DNA of 64,000 nt from Ruegeria meonggei (GCF_900172215.1 NZ_FWFP01000003.1:248001-312000); one strand, 5' to 3'; shown: positions 53,743 through 62,877, counted from the stretch's first letter. The notes: generated by a model not told the origin, from the letters alone. Numbers and translations are program-made.

Positions 53743-54759
53743 ATGAATATTGCTTTGATTGGCCTGGGTATGGTGGCAGGCACACATGTCGCGGCCATTC
53801 AATCCTCGGGGCGCGGTCTGAACCTGGCCGGCGTGTTGGGCCGTGACCCGGACCGGACGGTCGCTTTCGCGACCCAGCATAAAACGCGCGCTTACAACAG
53901 TGTAGAAGAGATCGCGCAGGATCCTGTCATCGACTTCGCCATTGTGGCAACGCCACCGGATCAACGCTTGCCACTGGTCCGCGCGCTTGCCACCGCGGGC
54001 AAACCCATCCTGATGGAAAAACCGATTGAACGGACGCTATCCGCCGCAAGGGAAATCGTCACCTTGTGCGAGGACGCATCGGTTCCTTTGGCCATCGTTT
54101 TTCAGCACCGGGCCCGCGCCGCCTCTGCCGCGTTGAGAACCGCGCTGATGGCGGGCGAACTTGGTGACATTGCCACGGTGGATATCCGTGTCCCCTGGTG
54201 GCGGGACCAAAGTTATTATGATGCACCAGGGCGCGGAACCTATGGGCGTGACGGTGGCGGAGTAATGATCTCGCAGGCGATCCATACGCTGGATCTTGCC
54301 ATGTGGTTGCTTGGCCCGATCTCGTCGGTGCAGGCCTTGATGACCCAAACGCCGCTGCATCAGCTAGAGGCCGAAGATTGGGCCGGAGCCCTGTTCGAAA
54401 TGGAATGCGGAGCCGTCGGTACGATGATGGCCACAACAGCTGATTTTCCGGGCAGTACTGAAACCATCACCATTCAGGGCACCAAGGCAAAGGCCCAGCT
54501 GGGATCCGGGGTTTTGTTGATCACCTATCTGGATGGGAAAACCACCAGCTTTGGCGAAACGGCGTCCACGGGCGGCGGCGCTGATCCGATGGCATTTACC
54601 CATGAATGGCACCAATCGGTGATCGAAGATTTTGCCCGCGCGATCACCTCGGGCACCACACCTTTGGCCGCTGCCCGCAGTGCGCTGCTGTCCCATGCCG
54701 TGATCGACGCCATGCAAACCGCCAGCCGGACTGGCCAGAGAACGAAAGTTGCCTCATGA
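53743..54759 (+). CDS. Gfo/Idh/MocA family oxidoreductase (2 of 4)
   Basis: The 338-residue enzyme has the cofactor motif LIGLGMVAGTHVAAI and MEKPIERT with the conserved EKP lysine. DGGGVMISQAIHTLDLAMWLLG is the catalytic helix with Asp/His positions. It starts a four-gene operon (two further Gfo/Idh genes and uxuA) coupled by ATGA overlaps. Confidence 0.9.
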   Translation: MNIALIGLGMVAGTHVAAIQSSGRGLNLAGVLGRDPDRTVAFATQHKTRAYNSVEEIAQDPVIDFAIVATPPDQRLPLVRALATAGKPILMEKPIERTLSAAREIVTLCEDASVPLAIVFQHRARAASAALRTALMAGELGDIATVDIRVPWWRDQSYYDAPGRGTYGRDGGGVMISQAIHTLDLAMWLLGPISSVQALMTQTPLHQLEAEDWAGALFEMECGAVGTMMATTADFPGSTETITIQGTKAKAQLGSGVLLITYLDGKTTSFGETASTGGGADPMAFTHEWHQSVIEDFARAITSGTTPLAAARSALLSHAVIDAMQTASRTGQRTKVAS

Positions 54760-55757
54760 GCCTGACCTGCGTCGCCCTTGGGCTGGACCACCGCCATATC
54801 TACGGCATGACGGAAAACATGGCGAAAGCTGGTGTCAGGTGCGTTGGCTATTGGACCCTAGGCGAACCCGCCATCCTGCCCGGCTTTGTCAAACGGTTTC
54901 CTGAGATACCGCGCCTGAACCAACTTGAGGACGCGTTGAATTGCGGGGCCGACCTTGCTCTGATTTCGGCCATTCCTGCTGACCGCGCTGATCTGACCGT
55001 TCAGGCGATGCAGCACGGTATGGATGTCATGAGCGACAAGCCCGGTTGCACCAGCTTTGAGCAATTGGACCACATCCGTCAGGCAGTATCCGACACGGGC
55101 CGAATATGGTCGGTCAATTTCTCGGAACGGTTCGAAACGCCGGTCAGCACATTAGCGTCCGAGTTGGTCGACTCTGGGGCGATCGGCAAGGTTGTCCAAA
55201 CCATCGGCCTTGGCCCGCACAGGCTGAACCGGCTGACCCGGCCCGAATGGTTCTTTCAACGGGATCGCTATGGCGGCATTCTGACTGATATCGCCTCACA
55301 CCAGATCGATCAGTTCTTGCACTACACTGGGTCAACCTCAGCTGAAATCACCAACGCTTTCGTCGCGAATTATGCCAACCCGGCAGATCCGGGTCTGCAG
55401 GATTTCGGCGAGTTGAACTTGCGCAGCGCGCAGGGCACCGGGTACATCCGGGTCGACTGGTTCACCCCGGACGCTTTGCCAAACTGGGGTGACGGACGGC
55501 TGACACTGCTTGGGACCGAAGGGTATATCGAGCTGCGCAAATACGTTGATGTTGGGGGTGCTGCAGGAACGGATCATCTGATCCTGGTCAACGGTGAGAC
55601 CTGCAAGAAACAGGACGCGTCAGATGCAGGGCTGCCATACTTTTCGCGCCTCGCGCATGACATCAAGCACCGGTCTGAAACCGCGATGACGCAGGCGCAT
55701 TGCTTTACTGTCATGGATTTGGCGTTGCGCGCGCAGGAAATGGCTGAGTCCCCATGA
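54756..55757 (+). CDS. Gfo/Idh/MocA family protein with altered cofactor loop (3 of 4)
   Basis: The 333-residue protein has a divergent N-terminus: CVALGLDHRHIYGM replaces the GxGxxG loop. The EKP motif is DKP in MSDKPGCTS. GGILTDIASHQIDQFLHYTG keeps the catalytic helix. These changes may indicate altered cofactor use or a structural/partner role next to its two coupled paralogues. The ATG at 54756 overlaps the previous stop; longer readings from 54606 lie inside the upstream gene. Confidence 0.82.
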   Translation: MSLTCVALGLDHRHIYGMTENMAKAGVRCVGYWTLGEPAILPGFVKRFPEIPRLNQLEDALNCGADLALISAIPADRADLTVQAMQHGMDVMSDKPGCTSFEQLDHIRQAVSDTGRIWSVNFSERFETPVSTLASELVDSGAIGKVVQTIGLGPHRLNRLTRPEWFFQRDRYGGILTDIASHQIDQFLHYTGSTSAEITNAFVANYANPADPGLQDFGELNLRSAQGTGYIRVDWFTPDALPNWGDGRLTLLGTEGYIELRKYVDVGGAAGTDHLILVNGETCKKQDASDAGLPYFSRLAHDIKHRSETAMTQAHCFTVMDLALRAQEMAESP

Positions 55758-56806
55758 TAAATATTGCAATCCTCGGGGCTGGTATCGGCAGCCAGCATCT
55801 GGACGCTCTGCGGCAGCTTGGTGGCGATTTTAGGGTTGCCGCCATTGTCGACAAGGACGTGGACCGGATCGAAAAGATCCGGGCGTCAAGCGACTTTGCG
55901 GCGATGACCGATATTGCCGACGCCCTTGCCGATCCACAAATCGACGTGATCGACATCTGCCTGCCGCCGCACCTGCATGTTCCGGTCACGTTGGATGCGC
56001 TGGCCGTTGGAAAGCATGTGGTATGCGAGAAACCACTGGCGACGTCGATGGCGGATGCAGACCGGATGAAGGCCGCAGCGAAACACGCCGGCAGGCAAAT
56101 CTTTCCGGTGTTTCAGTACCGCTGGGGTCCCGCCTTTGCCCAATTGCGCCATCTGCAGACCACCGGTCTGACCGGGCAGATTCACACCGCTGCACTGGAA
56201 ACGCATTGGTCGCGGGGGGCGGATTATTACGCCATCCCTTGGCGCGGCACATGGGAGGGGGAACGCGGCGGTGCCGTGTTGGGCCATGCCATCCACAACC
56301 ACGACCTTCTGACCCATCTCGCGGGACCAGTCGCTTCGGTCTCGGCCATGGCCACGACGCGCGTTAACCCAATTGAAACCGAAGACTGCGCCGCCATCGC
56401 ATTTAGCCTGACGTCTGGTGCATTATGCACCAGCAATATCACTCTGGGTGCTGCGACGGATGAAACACGCCTGCGCCTTGTGTTCGAACACCTGACCGCC
56501 ACGTCCGGTGTTGAACCCTATGCCCCCGGTTCCGCGCCGTGGACATTTACCGCCCGCGATCCGTCCGATCAGGCGGTGATTGATGCGGCGCTGAACGCAG
56601 CACCCTGTGAACCTGCCGGGTTCCAAGGTTTTTTCACTGAAATTGCCAAGGCGCTGAACGGCGCCCCAAACGCGGCGGTCACGTTAGAGGATGGCATCGC
56701 GTCGGTTGCCCTTGTAACCGCGATCTATCACGCTGCGCGAACAGGTGATCGGGTGACCCTGCCAATCCCCCCTGACCACCCGCTATATCAAGGATGGTTG
56801 CCATGA
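55754..56806 (+). CDS. Gfo/Idh/MocA family oxidoreductase (4 of 4)
   Basis: The 350-residue enzyme has ILGAGIGSQHLDAL, CEKPLATS and RGGAVLGHAIHNHDLLTHLAG, the full Gfo/Idh/MocA set. It overlaps both neighbours by 4 bp. Being directly coupled to mannonate dehydratase, it probably yields or uses a uronate or related intermediate. Confidence 0.9.
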   Translation: MINIAILGAGIGSQHLDALRQLGGDFRVAAIVDKDVDRIEKIRASSDFAAMTDIADALADPQIDVIDICLPPHLHVPVTLDALAVGKHVVCEKPLATSMADADRMKAAAKHAGRQIFPVFQYRWGPAFAQLRHLQTTGLTGQIHTAALETHWSRGADYYAIPWRGTWEGERGGAVLGHAIHNHDLLTHLAGPVASVSAMATTRVNPIETEDCAAIAFSLTSGALCTSNITLGAATDETRLRLVFEHLTATSGVEPYAPGSAPWTFTARDPSDQAVIDAALNAAPCEPAGFQGFFTEIAKALNGAPNAAVTLEDGIASVALVTAIYHAARTGDRVTLPIPPDHPLYQGWLP

Positions 56807-57984
56807 AACAATGCTGGCGCTGGTTTGGACCGGATGATCCGATTGCCCTGCACGACCTTCATCAAGTCGGGGTCCAGGGGATCGTCACCGCCCTGCACCA
56901 CATTCCACCTGGAACGGCCTGGGATAAGCAAAGCATCGCAGTTCGGCAGAACCTTCTGGCCACCGCCGGATATCAATGGGACGTGGTCGAAAGCCTGCCT
57001 GTGTCCGAGGCCATCAAGACACAATCGGCTGACATGTCCGTCCATCTCGCCGCATACAAATCCAGCCTGCAAGCCCTTGCCGATCGCGGCATTCAGGTTG
57101 TCTGCTATAACTTCATGCCGATCCTCGACTGGACGCGAACCTCACTACGCGCACCGCAATCCCATGGCGGGACAGCTATGTTATTCGATCTCACCGATTT
57201 CGCGGTGTTCGACCTGCATATCCTGAACCGGGACAATGCGGCGCAAGACTATTCCGAACATACGCGAGACGCAGCCTTATCCCGTTTTCAGGACATGACC
57301 GATCAAGCCAAGGTCACGTTGCAACACAACGTCACTGCCGGGCTGCCCGGATCAAACGATCAGTGGAGCGTTGAAGATGTCCGGGCGCTGCTTGGAACCT
57401 ATAAGGATATCACCCCAGACCATTTGCGCGCCAACCTGATCGATTTTCTGGCCGAAGTCGCCCCGTTCGCGCAGGATCTGGGCCTGCGATTATGTTGCCA
57501 TCCCGACGACCCGCCCTTTTCCCTGCTGGGACTGCCGCGTGTGATGTCCAGCACGGATGATTACGGAAAGGTCCTGAAGGCCGTCGATCTTCCGTCCAAC
57601 GGGGCGACACTGTGCACCGGATCGCTGGGCGTGGCCGCTGATTTCGACGGCGCCGGATTTGTCCAGCGGCATGGCGCGCGCATTCACTTTGTTCATCTGC
57701 GCAACACCAAGCGGATTGCGGGATCAGACCTGGAAAAGCCCGACTTTTATGAGGCTGCACATCTTGAGGGTGATACCGATATGGTTGGTACTATCCGCGC
57801 GCTGGTGCAAGAACAGAGGCGGCGAATATCCGAGGGGCGCGTGGATTGGCAAATCCCGATGCGCCCGGATCACGGTCAGGAATTGCTAAGCGATCTGGGA
57901 GGACACAGCACGCCTGGCTACCCTTTGATCGGGCGTTTGCGCGGGCTGGCTGAGTTGCGTGGGATCCTGGCCGCCTGTGCCTGA
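56803..57984 (+). CDS. uxuA: Mannonate dehydratase
   Basis: The 393-residue TIM-barrel enzyme starts MKQCWRWFGPDDPIALHDLHQVGVQGIVTALHHIPPG, characteristic of UxuA. Metal-ligand regions LCCHPDDPPFSLLGLPRV and HFVHLRNTKR are present. It dehydrates D-mannonate to 2-keto-3-deoxygluconate, which KdgK then phosphorylates. It ends the four-gene operon; length equals E. coli UxuA (394). Confidence 0.93.
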   Translation: MKQCWRWFGPDDPIALHDLHQVGVQGIVTALHHIPPGTAWDKQSIAVRQNLLATAGYQWDVVESLPVSEAIKTQSADMSVHLAAYKSSLQALADRGIQVVCYNFMPILDWTRTSLRAPQSHGGTAMLFDLTDFAVFDLHILNRDNAAQDYSEHTRDAALSRFQDMTDQAKVTLQHNVTAGLPGSNDQWSVEDVRALLGTYKDITPDHLRANLIDFLAEVAPFAQDLGLRLCCHPDDPPFSLLGLPRVMSSTDDYGKVLKAVDLPSNGATLCTGSLGVAADFDGAGFVQRHGARIHFVHLRNTKRIAGSDLEKPDFYEAAHLEGDTDMVGTIRALVQEQRRRISEGRVDWQIPMRPDHGQELLSDLGGHSTPGYPLIGRLRGLAELRGILAACA

Positions 57985-58015
57985 AATCTATTTTCTTGCG
58001 TCACAGCGGCGTTCA

Positions 58016-58040
58016 CCGTTTAGTAGAAGCACCTAAACGG
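58016..58040 (+). terminator. Hairpin after uxuA
   Basis: CCGTTTA (58016-58022) and TAAACGG (58034-58040) form a perfect 7-bp stem with an 11-base loop, 31 bp after the uxuA stop. No T-run follows, so it could equally be an operator for the next gene. Confidence 0.3.
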
Positions 58041-58175
58041 GCAGCGGGGTGTCTTCCGGACCCGCCCGACGTCTTAACCGGCGTGTGAAATCCCCGTGAA
58101 ATCCGATGCGTGCAGGCATCATTTTTCGAAACGTCGGCCTGCGCCGTTCGCAGCCGCAAAAAACGGGAGGTTTCC

Positions 58176-59066
58176 ATGAAAACCGCAGGTGTAATTGGTC
58201 TTGGCGATATGGGCAGCGGCCTTGCCAAGAACCTTATCAAGAATGGTTTTGAAACATCCGGATTTGATCTGAGCGATACCCGAATATCCGCCTTTACAGA
58301 GATGGGCGGTATGGCCAAACCGTCCGTTGCTGAGGTCGGGACCCACGCCGCCTGTGTGTTCGTAATGGTCATGAACGGCGATCAGGCACGTGAGGTTATT
58401 CTGGGCGACAACGGGCTGGTTGCCAATATGGCCCCCGGCGGCACGGTTATCCTGTCTGCCACGATCAAACCACACGAAGCTGTGGCCATTGGCAGCGAGA
58501 TGGCTGGCTCGGGCATCAATCTGATCGACACGCCTGTTTCGGGCGGGTTTCCCGGCGCGCAGGGCGGCACGTTGACGATGATGGCGGCTGGGCAGCCGGA
58601 CGTGCTGGACCAGAACGCCGATGCGATGCAGGCCGTCTCGGCCACAATCCACCGGGTTGGAACAAATCCCGGTGACGGTCAGACTGTGAAAGCCTGCTTG
58701 CAATCGCTGATTGGCTCGATTTTTTCAGCCACCTTCGAGGCTGCCGCGCTGGCCGCCAAAGCCGGCGTCAGCGGTGAGGTTCTGCTGAACGTGTTCGCCT
58801 CGTCCAGTGCCGGTTGCGGAGTGGTTAACAACGCACTTGAAAAAATCATCGACCGGCAGTTTGTCGGCACCGGCAGTCATATCGCAACTATGCACAAAGA
58901 CCTGACAATCTCACTTGAGCTGGCCACCCAGCTTGGGGTCCCGATGCAAACCGCTTCTTCTGCGATGCAGGTATTTCATGCGGGCAAGACCAAATACCCC
59001 GAAGGTGACAACTGGATCTGCACCCGTGTCATCGAAGAGATCATTGGCGCCGAGCTGCATCGCTGA
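58176..59066 (+). CDS. Beta-hydroxyacid dehydrogenase, third copy
   Basis: The 296-residue enzyme has VIGLGDMGSGLAKNL, the standard substrate loop DTPVSGGFPGAQGGTL and catalytic lysine in GDGQTVKACLQ. GGGAGG precedes the ATG at 58176. The 191-bp gap after uxuA suggests its own promoter. Its 3' end overlaps the convergent TetR gene by 26 bp. The substrate is likely a 3-hydroxy sugar acid or tartronate semialdehyde-like compound. Confidence 0.87.
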   Translation: MKTAGVIGLGDMGSGLAKNLIKNGFETSGFDLSDTRISAFTEMGGMAKPSVAEVGTHAACVFVMVMNGDQAREVILGDNGLVANMAPGGTVILSATIKPHEAVAIGSEMAGSGINLIDTPVSGGFPGAQGGTLTMMAAGQPDVLDQNADAMQAVSATIHRVGTNPGDGQTVKACLQSLIGSIFSATFEAAALAAKAGVSGEVLLNVFASSSAGCGVVNNALEKIIDRQFVGTGSHIATMHKDLTISLELATQLGVPMQTASSAMQVFHAGKTKYPEGDNWICTRVIEEIIGAELHR

Positions 59067-59652
59067 ACCGAAGCCCACGCAGGTATTGTCGGACGAACTC
59101 GGATAGCTCAAACCTAAGAGCTTCCGGATCCAGAGCGACAAACCGGCCTTCAAGCGACAGTTTGACGATCCCATGAACGGCGGAAAATACAGTCCGTGCG
59201 CGCAAGGCCAACGCCTGATCGTCCAATTCCGGAGTGATCCGGGACAGCGGCTTGACAACTTCAGCGATCAGCAGCGCGTGTTCGTCCAGGTGCCAATCTG
59301 GAACAGACACATCGGGCGGCATGTGATGATCGAACAAAGCCGCCCACAGGTTTGGGTTCGCGGTGCCAAACTCCAGGTAAGCCAGCGCCAGAGCCAGCAC
59401 CCTTTCTTCCGGCACTTCGGTTGAGGCTGACGCCTGCTGCAAAGACGTATGCAACCGCGCAAGTGTTCGGGAATTCACCGCCAGAACCAAAAGGTCCAGA
59501 TCCTCGTAGGCATTATACAAGCTACCCAAAGCACATCCCGCGTCTTTGGTAACGTCACGGGCGCGCAAGGCGGCCAATCCTTGGGTTCTGATCCTCTCTT
59601 CGGCCGCATTCAGAAGATTCTCCTTCAGAATTTCTCTTTTTGTTTTAGCCAC
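59041..59652 (-). CDS. TetR family regulator of the pspA-yiaAB unit
   Basis: The 203-residue protein has a TetR DNA-binding domain (LLNAAEERIRTQGLAALRARDVTKDAGCALGSLYNAYEDLDLLVLAV, about 11-57) and a helical C-terminal domain. It is divergent from pspA. Three palindromes of form TGAAC-N3-GTTCA lie between the two starts, making it the probable repressor of both. pspA is controlled differently (PspF and sigma-54) in enterobacteria. Confidence 0.87.
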   Translation of the reverse strand: MAKTKREILKENLLNAAEERIRTQGLAALRARDVTKDAGCALGSLYNAYEDLDLLVLAVNSRTLARLHTSLQQASASTEVPEERVLALALAYLEFGTANPNLWAALFDHHMPPDVSVPDWHLDEHALLIAEVVKPLSRITPELDDQALALRARTVFSAVHGIVKLSLEGRFVALDPEALRFELSEFVRQYLRGLRFSDAARRQ

Positions 59653-59675
59653 TTACACCTCCGGTTTCGATTTTT

Positions 59676-59690
59676 TTGAACGGCGTTCAA
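59676..59690. promoter_or_regulatory. TetR operator candidate 1
   Basis: TTGAAC-GGC-GTTCAA is a perfect inverted repeat 23 bp upstream of the TetR start. It shares the core TGAAC-N3-GTTCA with two further sites. Confidence 0.65.
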
Positions 59691-59699
59691 TTTTATTCT

Positions 59700-59712
59700 T
59701 GAACAACGTTCA
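59700..59712. promoter_or_regulatory. TetR operator candidate 2
   Basis: TGAAC-AAC-GTTCA is a perfect 5-bp-arm repeat, centred 23 bp from site 1. Confidence 0.6.
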
Positions 59713-59733
59713 GGAATATTGCACATTCACCTC

Positions 59734-59748
59734 ATGAACATTGTTCAT
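59734..59748. promoter_or_regulatory. TetR operator candidate 3
   Basis: ATGAAC-ATT-GTTCAT is a perfect 6-bp-arm repeat, centred 35 bp from site 2 and ending 16 bp before the pspA start, close to its ribosome-binding site (GAGGAG). Confidence 0.65.
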
Positions 59749-59764
59749 AAACGAGGAGCCAAAG

Positions 59765-60466
59765 ATGTTCAAACAATTTGCCACATTGTTAAGAGGCCGG
59801 GCTTTTGAGGCAGCGACCGTGGTAACAGATCGCCACGCCTTGCCCATTCTGCGCCAGCAAATCAGGGATTGCGCCCATGCGGTCCAAATGTCCCGCAACG
59901 CCGTCGCCGTTACGATGGCGCAGAACGAGCAAGAAAAGAAACAGCATGACCGGTTGACCCTGCAGATCGCGGACCTCGAAACACGTACGCTGGATGCATT
60001 GCAGAAAAACCGCGAAGATCTGGCGCGTGACGCGGCCGAAACCATCGCCCACCTAGAGGCTGAACGCGACGTGTCCACTCAGGCTCAGGCCCGGTTCGAC
60101 ACGGAAATTGCCCGGCTGCGCACTGTCCTGCGCGAAGCCGAAACCCGGTTGCGGCAGTTGCAGCGCGGCCAACGTCTGGCCGCTGCCACCGACAAAACAC
60201 AGCGCCTGCAACAGGTGGCCCCTGACAGCGGTTTATCCACCCTGCGCGAGGCCGAAGAAACGCTGCAACGATTGCAAAAGCGTCAAGGCGAGATGGATGC
60301 AACAGCCCGCGCCATGACCGAGTTGGAAACAACCGGTTCGGCGGAAAACGTCCAGGATCGTCTGGCCGAGGCCGGCTGTGGTCAACCCCTGCGGTCTAGC
60401 ACTGACGACGTGCTTGAGCGCCTGAAGAAGAAGGCGCAGAAATCCGGGAAATCCAAATCAAGCTGA
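59765..60466 (+). CDS. pspA: PspA/IM30 family membrane-stress protein
   Basis: The 233-residue protein starts MFKQFATLLRGRAFEAATVV and is almost entirely helical coiled coil with many Arg/Glu/Gln repeats, the PspA/IM30 (ESCRT-III-like) layout. Such proteins coat and repair damaged inner membrane. The ATG at 59765 has GAGGAG upstream; an earlier in-frame ATT codon lies inside operator 3. A small membrane protein gene follows after 43 bp. The C-terminus is a basic K/S-rich tail. Confidence 0.82.
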   Translation: MFKQFATLLRGRAFEAATVVTDRHALPILRQQIRDCAHAVQMSRNAVAVTMAQNEQEKKQHDRLTLQIADLETRTLDALQKNREDLARDAAETIAHLEAERDVSTQAQARFDTEIARLRTVLREAETRLRQLQRGQRLAAATDKTQRLQQVAPDSGLSTLREAEETLQRLQKRQGEMDATARAMTELETTGSAENVQDRLAEAGCGQPLRSSTDDVLERLKKKAQKSGKSKSS

Positions 60467-60509
60467 CGTGAATAACCCAACGTAACATACTGAAAAAAGG
60501 AATATTAAA

Positions 60510-60800
60510 ATGAACAGCGAAGAAAACCTGAACCTGCCCCAGTCCAACGCGTGGAACATGTTCACCATCATCTCATTTGTGGTTGCCGCAGGAATGATGG
60601 CCGGTGGCATATACTTTCTCGAAGCAAGCTTTGCGGCAAAAGGCTTTTATTCAATGTCCGCGCTGATGCTGGTGCACACCACCGTATCGATCACCAAAAC
60701 CCTGCGCGACCGTGAAGAATCTCAGCGTCTGCACAACAGGATCGAGGACGCAAAGACCGAGAAGCTGCTGAAAGAGGTTGGCGACAATATCGCTGCCTAA
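60510..60800 (+). CDS. YiaA/YiaB family inner-membrane protein
   Basis: The 96-residue protein has two hydrophobic segments (about 16-36 and 45-61): NAWNMFTIISFVVAAGMMAGGIYFLEA and KGFYSMSALMLVHTTVSITKTLRDREE, the YiaAB two-helix domain. The polar C-terminus is helical. It follows pspA on the same strand and is probably its membrane partner under the same TetR control. AAAAAGGA precedes the ATG. Confidence 0.82.
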   Translation: MNSEENLNLPQSNAWNMFTIISFVVAAGMMAGGIYFLEASFAAKGFYSMSALMLVHTTVSITKTLRDREESQRLHNRIEDAKTEKLLKEVGDNIAA

Positions 60801-61771
60801 ACGATGACATCGCGCAAGAACAAGCGCGTGCGGCTGGGGGTGGTTCCGTTTGCGACCCCCAGCCGCAAAGTATTGAACAACACCCGGTCTTTCGGGATAG
60901 CGAACCGGTCCGACACTGCTTTGCGCGTCGCCGCATCATCTGCCAGCGCCGCAGCAGGCCACCCCACGAGGCCGCGCGCGCTGGCCAGAAGCCATGATCG
61001 ATAGAACGCACGCCCCGCATCAACATTCGACTCGTTGGCTGGCCAGTGAAACAACGCCATCGCCGCTGCTCCGCGGCTACGCGCGGCCTCACCGGACAAG
61101 CTTGGACCCAGGCCCAACAGGGACAGCAATTCAAAAAGGCCTGTTCCCAGGATCGCAGGTACGATTTTGGCAGTCATGCCACCCATGGCCAAAACCTCTC
61201 GGTTCAACCCGTCCCTGTCATACCCCACAGAATCTTTGCGCAACCGCATCCAGCTCAGCAACTCGGTCCGGAATGGTTTTGACTGCATCACCCGGGCCGA
61301 GGCGATGTCGATTTGTGCCGCAAGCCAGTCGATTTGCTCCTGTGCCGTCACCAATGTCATGTGATCAGCCTGCCAGTTCTGAAAGGCTGTCGGGCCCGTC
61401 GGCGCAAACCCCGCCCGATGCGTCAGGCGCTGTCCCATCTGCGCGGCCAGTGCGGCATCTTCAGGATTGACCTCACCGCCTGGCATAACCCGAGCAATCG
61501 GGCGCAGGCCGTTTTCATCGGGTGCGGTCAAGAGGGTGGCGTTTCCCCCAACGCCATGCGCCGCCAACGCCAAAACCGTGGCTTCGACCGCAGCCCCACA
61601 GGAGACCTCAAGATCACGATCGGTTGGATCACCGATGGGCAAACGTCGAGAGAGATTGGCCAGGATCTCGATCCCTCCGTCGCGCAGCGACCACCGCGCC
61701 GGTTGCGTGTTATGGGCTGAAGGCGCAAGCATTGCTTTGGCCACGACCGAATGGAACTCTGTCTGATCCAT
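60797..61771 (-). CDS. Nitroreductase-like (Acg-type) flavoprotein
   Basis: The 324-residue protein begins FHSVVAKAMLAPSAHNTQPARWSL, the FMN-binding start of the nitroreductase fold, and resembles the duplicated Acg-like subgroup by length. The ATG at 61769-61771 overlaps the previous TGA (TGATG), preferred over a GTG one codon upstream. Last gene of a coupled three-gene operon. Its 3' end overlaps convergent yiaAB by 4 bp. Substrate and redox partner are unknown. Confidence 0.75.
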   Translation of the reverse strand: MDQTEFHSVVAKAMLAPSAHNTQPARWSLRDGGIEILANLSRRLPIGDPTDRDLEVSCGAAVEATVLALAAHGVGGNATLLTAPDENGLRPIARVMPGGEVNPEDAALAAQMGQRLTHRAGFAPTGPTAFQNWQADHMTLVTAQEQIDWLAAQIDIASARVMQSKPFRTELLSWMRLRKDSVGYDRDGLNREVLAMGGMTAKIVPAILGTGLFELLSLLGLGPSLSGEAARSRGAAAMALFHWPANESNVDAGRAFYRSWLLASARGLVGWPAAALADDAATRKAVSDRFAIPKDRVLFNTLRLGVANGTTPSRTRLFLRDVIV

Positions 61772-62877
61772 CACGACAGCTCCTTGGAAAACAGATGCAG
61801 GCGATGCAAAGGCTTGGCACCGGCTTTTTCGGATTGCCGCAGGCTGGCGCGGTTTTCATCGGCAATCCAGGTGCCACCAACGGTTTTATAGCCCGCAGCA
61901 ATCATTTCGCGCGCCATCTCACCCAGCATCAAAGGGTTGACGGACTGACTCTGAAACTCGGGCATGACACCCTGAAAGATCACCACGGCACGATCCCGGT
62001 GCGCCTTGTAATGCAGATAGTGCCAGGGCAAAGACAGGCGCAATCGGGATCCCAACCGCCGCAGCAGCGGGTTTAGATCGGGGATAGCAATCACAGCGCC
62101 CGCAGGCTTGCCCTGGTAATGCACGACTTTAGAAATCCGCGGGTCCATGATCCATTTCAGGTCTTTCGCCTGAAAGTTGAACTCTTCGGCCGAGACAGGC
62201 ACGAACATCGGGTTGTCCCTGAAACTTTGGTTCAGAATGGTGCGGGCGTCCTCTAGCCGCTCAGCAATGGTGGAACGATTGACTGGCGCGAAGGCAAACC
62301 CCTGCCTTAACAAATGCGCACGTTGCGAATCTGACAACACCTTCGGGGCCGGGTGACTGTCGAGCCGCAATTCGAACGTGGTCATCGGAAAATGGCGGAT
62401 GTACCCATTTGCCTCAAGCAATTTGGGCAGGTGCCGCGGGGCCCATATCTGGTCGGTATAAGGCGCATGGTTGAAACCGTCTGTCATCACCCCGGCCTGC
62501 TGCATCGCGGTCAGGTTAAAGTTTCCGGTCAGCCGCGTCATCCCCATGTTGCGGGCCCAGTTCTCGGCCGCCACAAGCAGGGCTTCCGCCGTCTCACCAT
62601 CATCCGCGCAATCGAAAAAGCCAAAACATCCCCGCGCTTCATGATGCAGGTCGTTTGAGGCCTGATGCAGATGGGCCGTGATCCGGCCAACGGGCTGCCC
62701 ACCCCGCAGAGCGGTGAAATAGGTATAGCGTGTGGCGTCCGGGAACATAGGGTTCTTAGTTGACAGAAACCGCTGCAAATCGGCCTTCATGGGCGACACG
62801 TAAGGCGTATCTGTACCATAAGCGTGGAATGGGGCCGCAAAAAAGCTGGGAAAGTCGCGTTCTTTTATCTCGATCAT
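61771..62877 (-). CDS. GNAT-like acyltransferase of unknown substrate
   Basis: The 368-residue protein has N-terminal sequence IKERDFPSFFAAPFHAYG and a YFTALRGGQPVGRITAHLHQ strand-turn-strand seen in GNAT folds. KTVGGTWIADENRASLRQSEKAGAKPLHRLHLFSK near the end is the typical last GNAT helix and strand. The family is common in proteobacteria but its reaction is not established as far as I know. It overlaps the upstream membrane gene by 4 bp (ATGA). Confidence 0.75.
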   Translation of the reverse strand: MIEIKERDFPSFFAAPFHAYGTDTPYVSPMKADLQRFLSTKNPMFPDATRYTYFTALRGGQPVGRITAHLHQASNDLHHEARGCFGFFDCADDGETAEALLVAAENWARNMGMTRLTGNFNLTAMQQAGVMTDGFNHAPYTDQIWAPRHLPKLLEANGYIRHFPMTTFELRLDSHPAPKVLSDSQRAHLLRQGFAFAPVNRSTIAERLEDARTILNQSFRDNPMFVPVSAEEFNFQAKDLKWIMDPRISKVVHYQGKPAGAVIAIPDLNPLLRRLGSRLRLSLPWHYLHYKAHRDRAVVIFQGVMPEFQSQSVNPLMLGEMAREMIAAGYKTVGGTWIADENRASLRQSEKAGAKPLHRLHLFSKELS

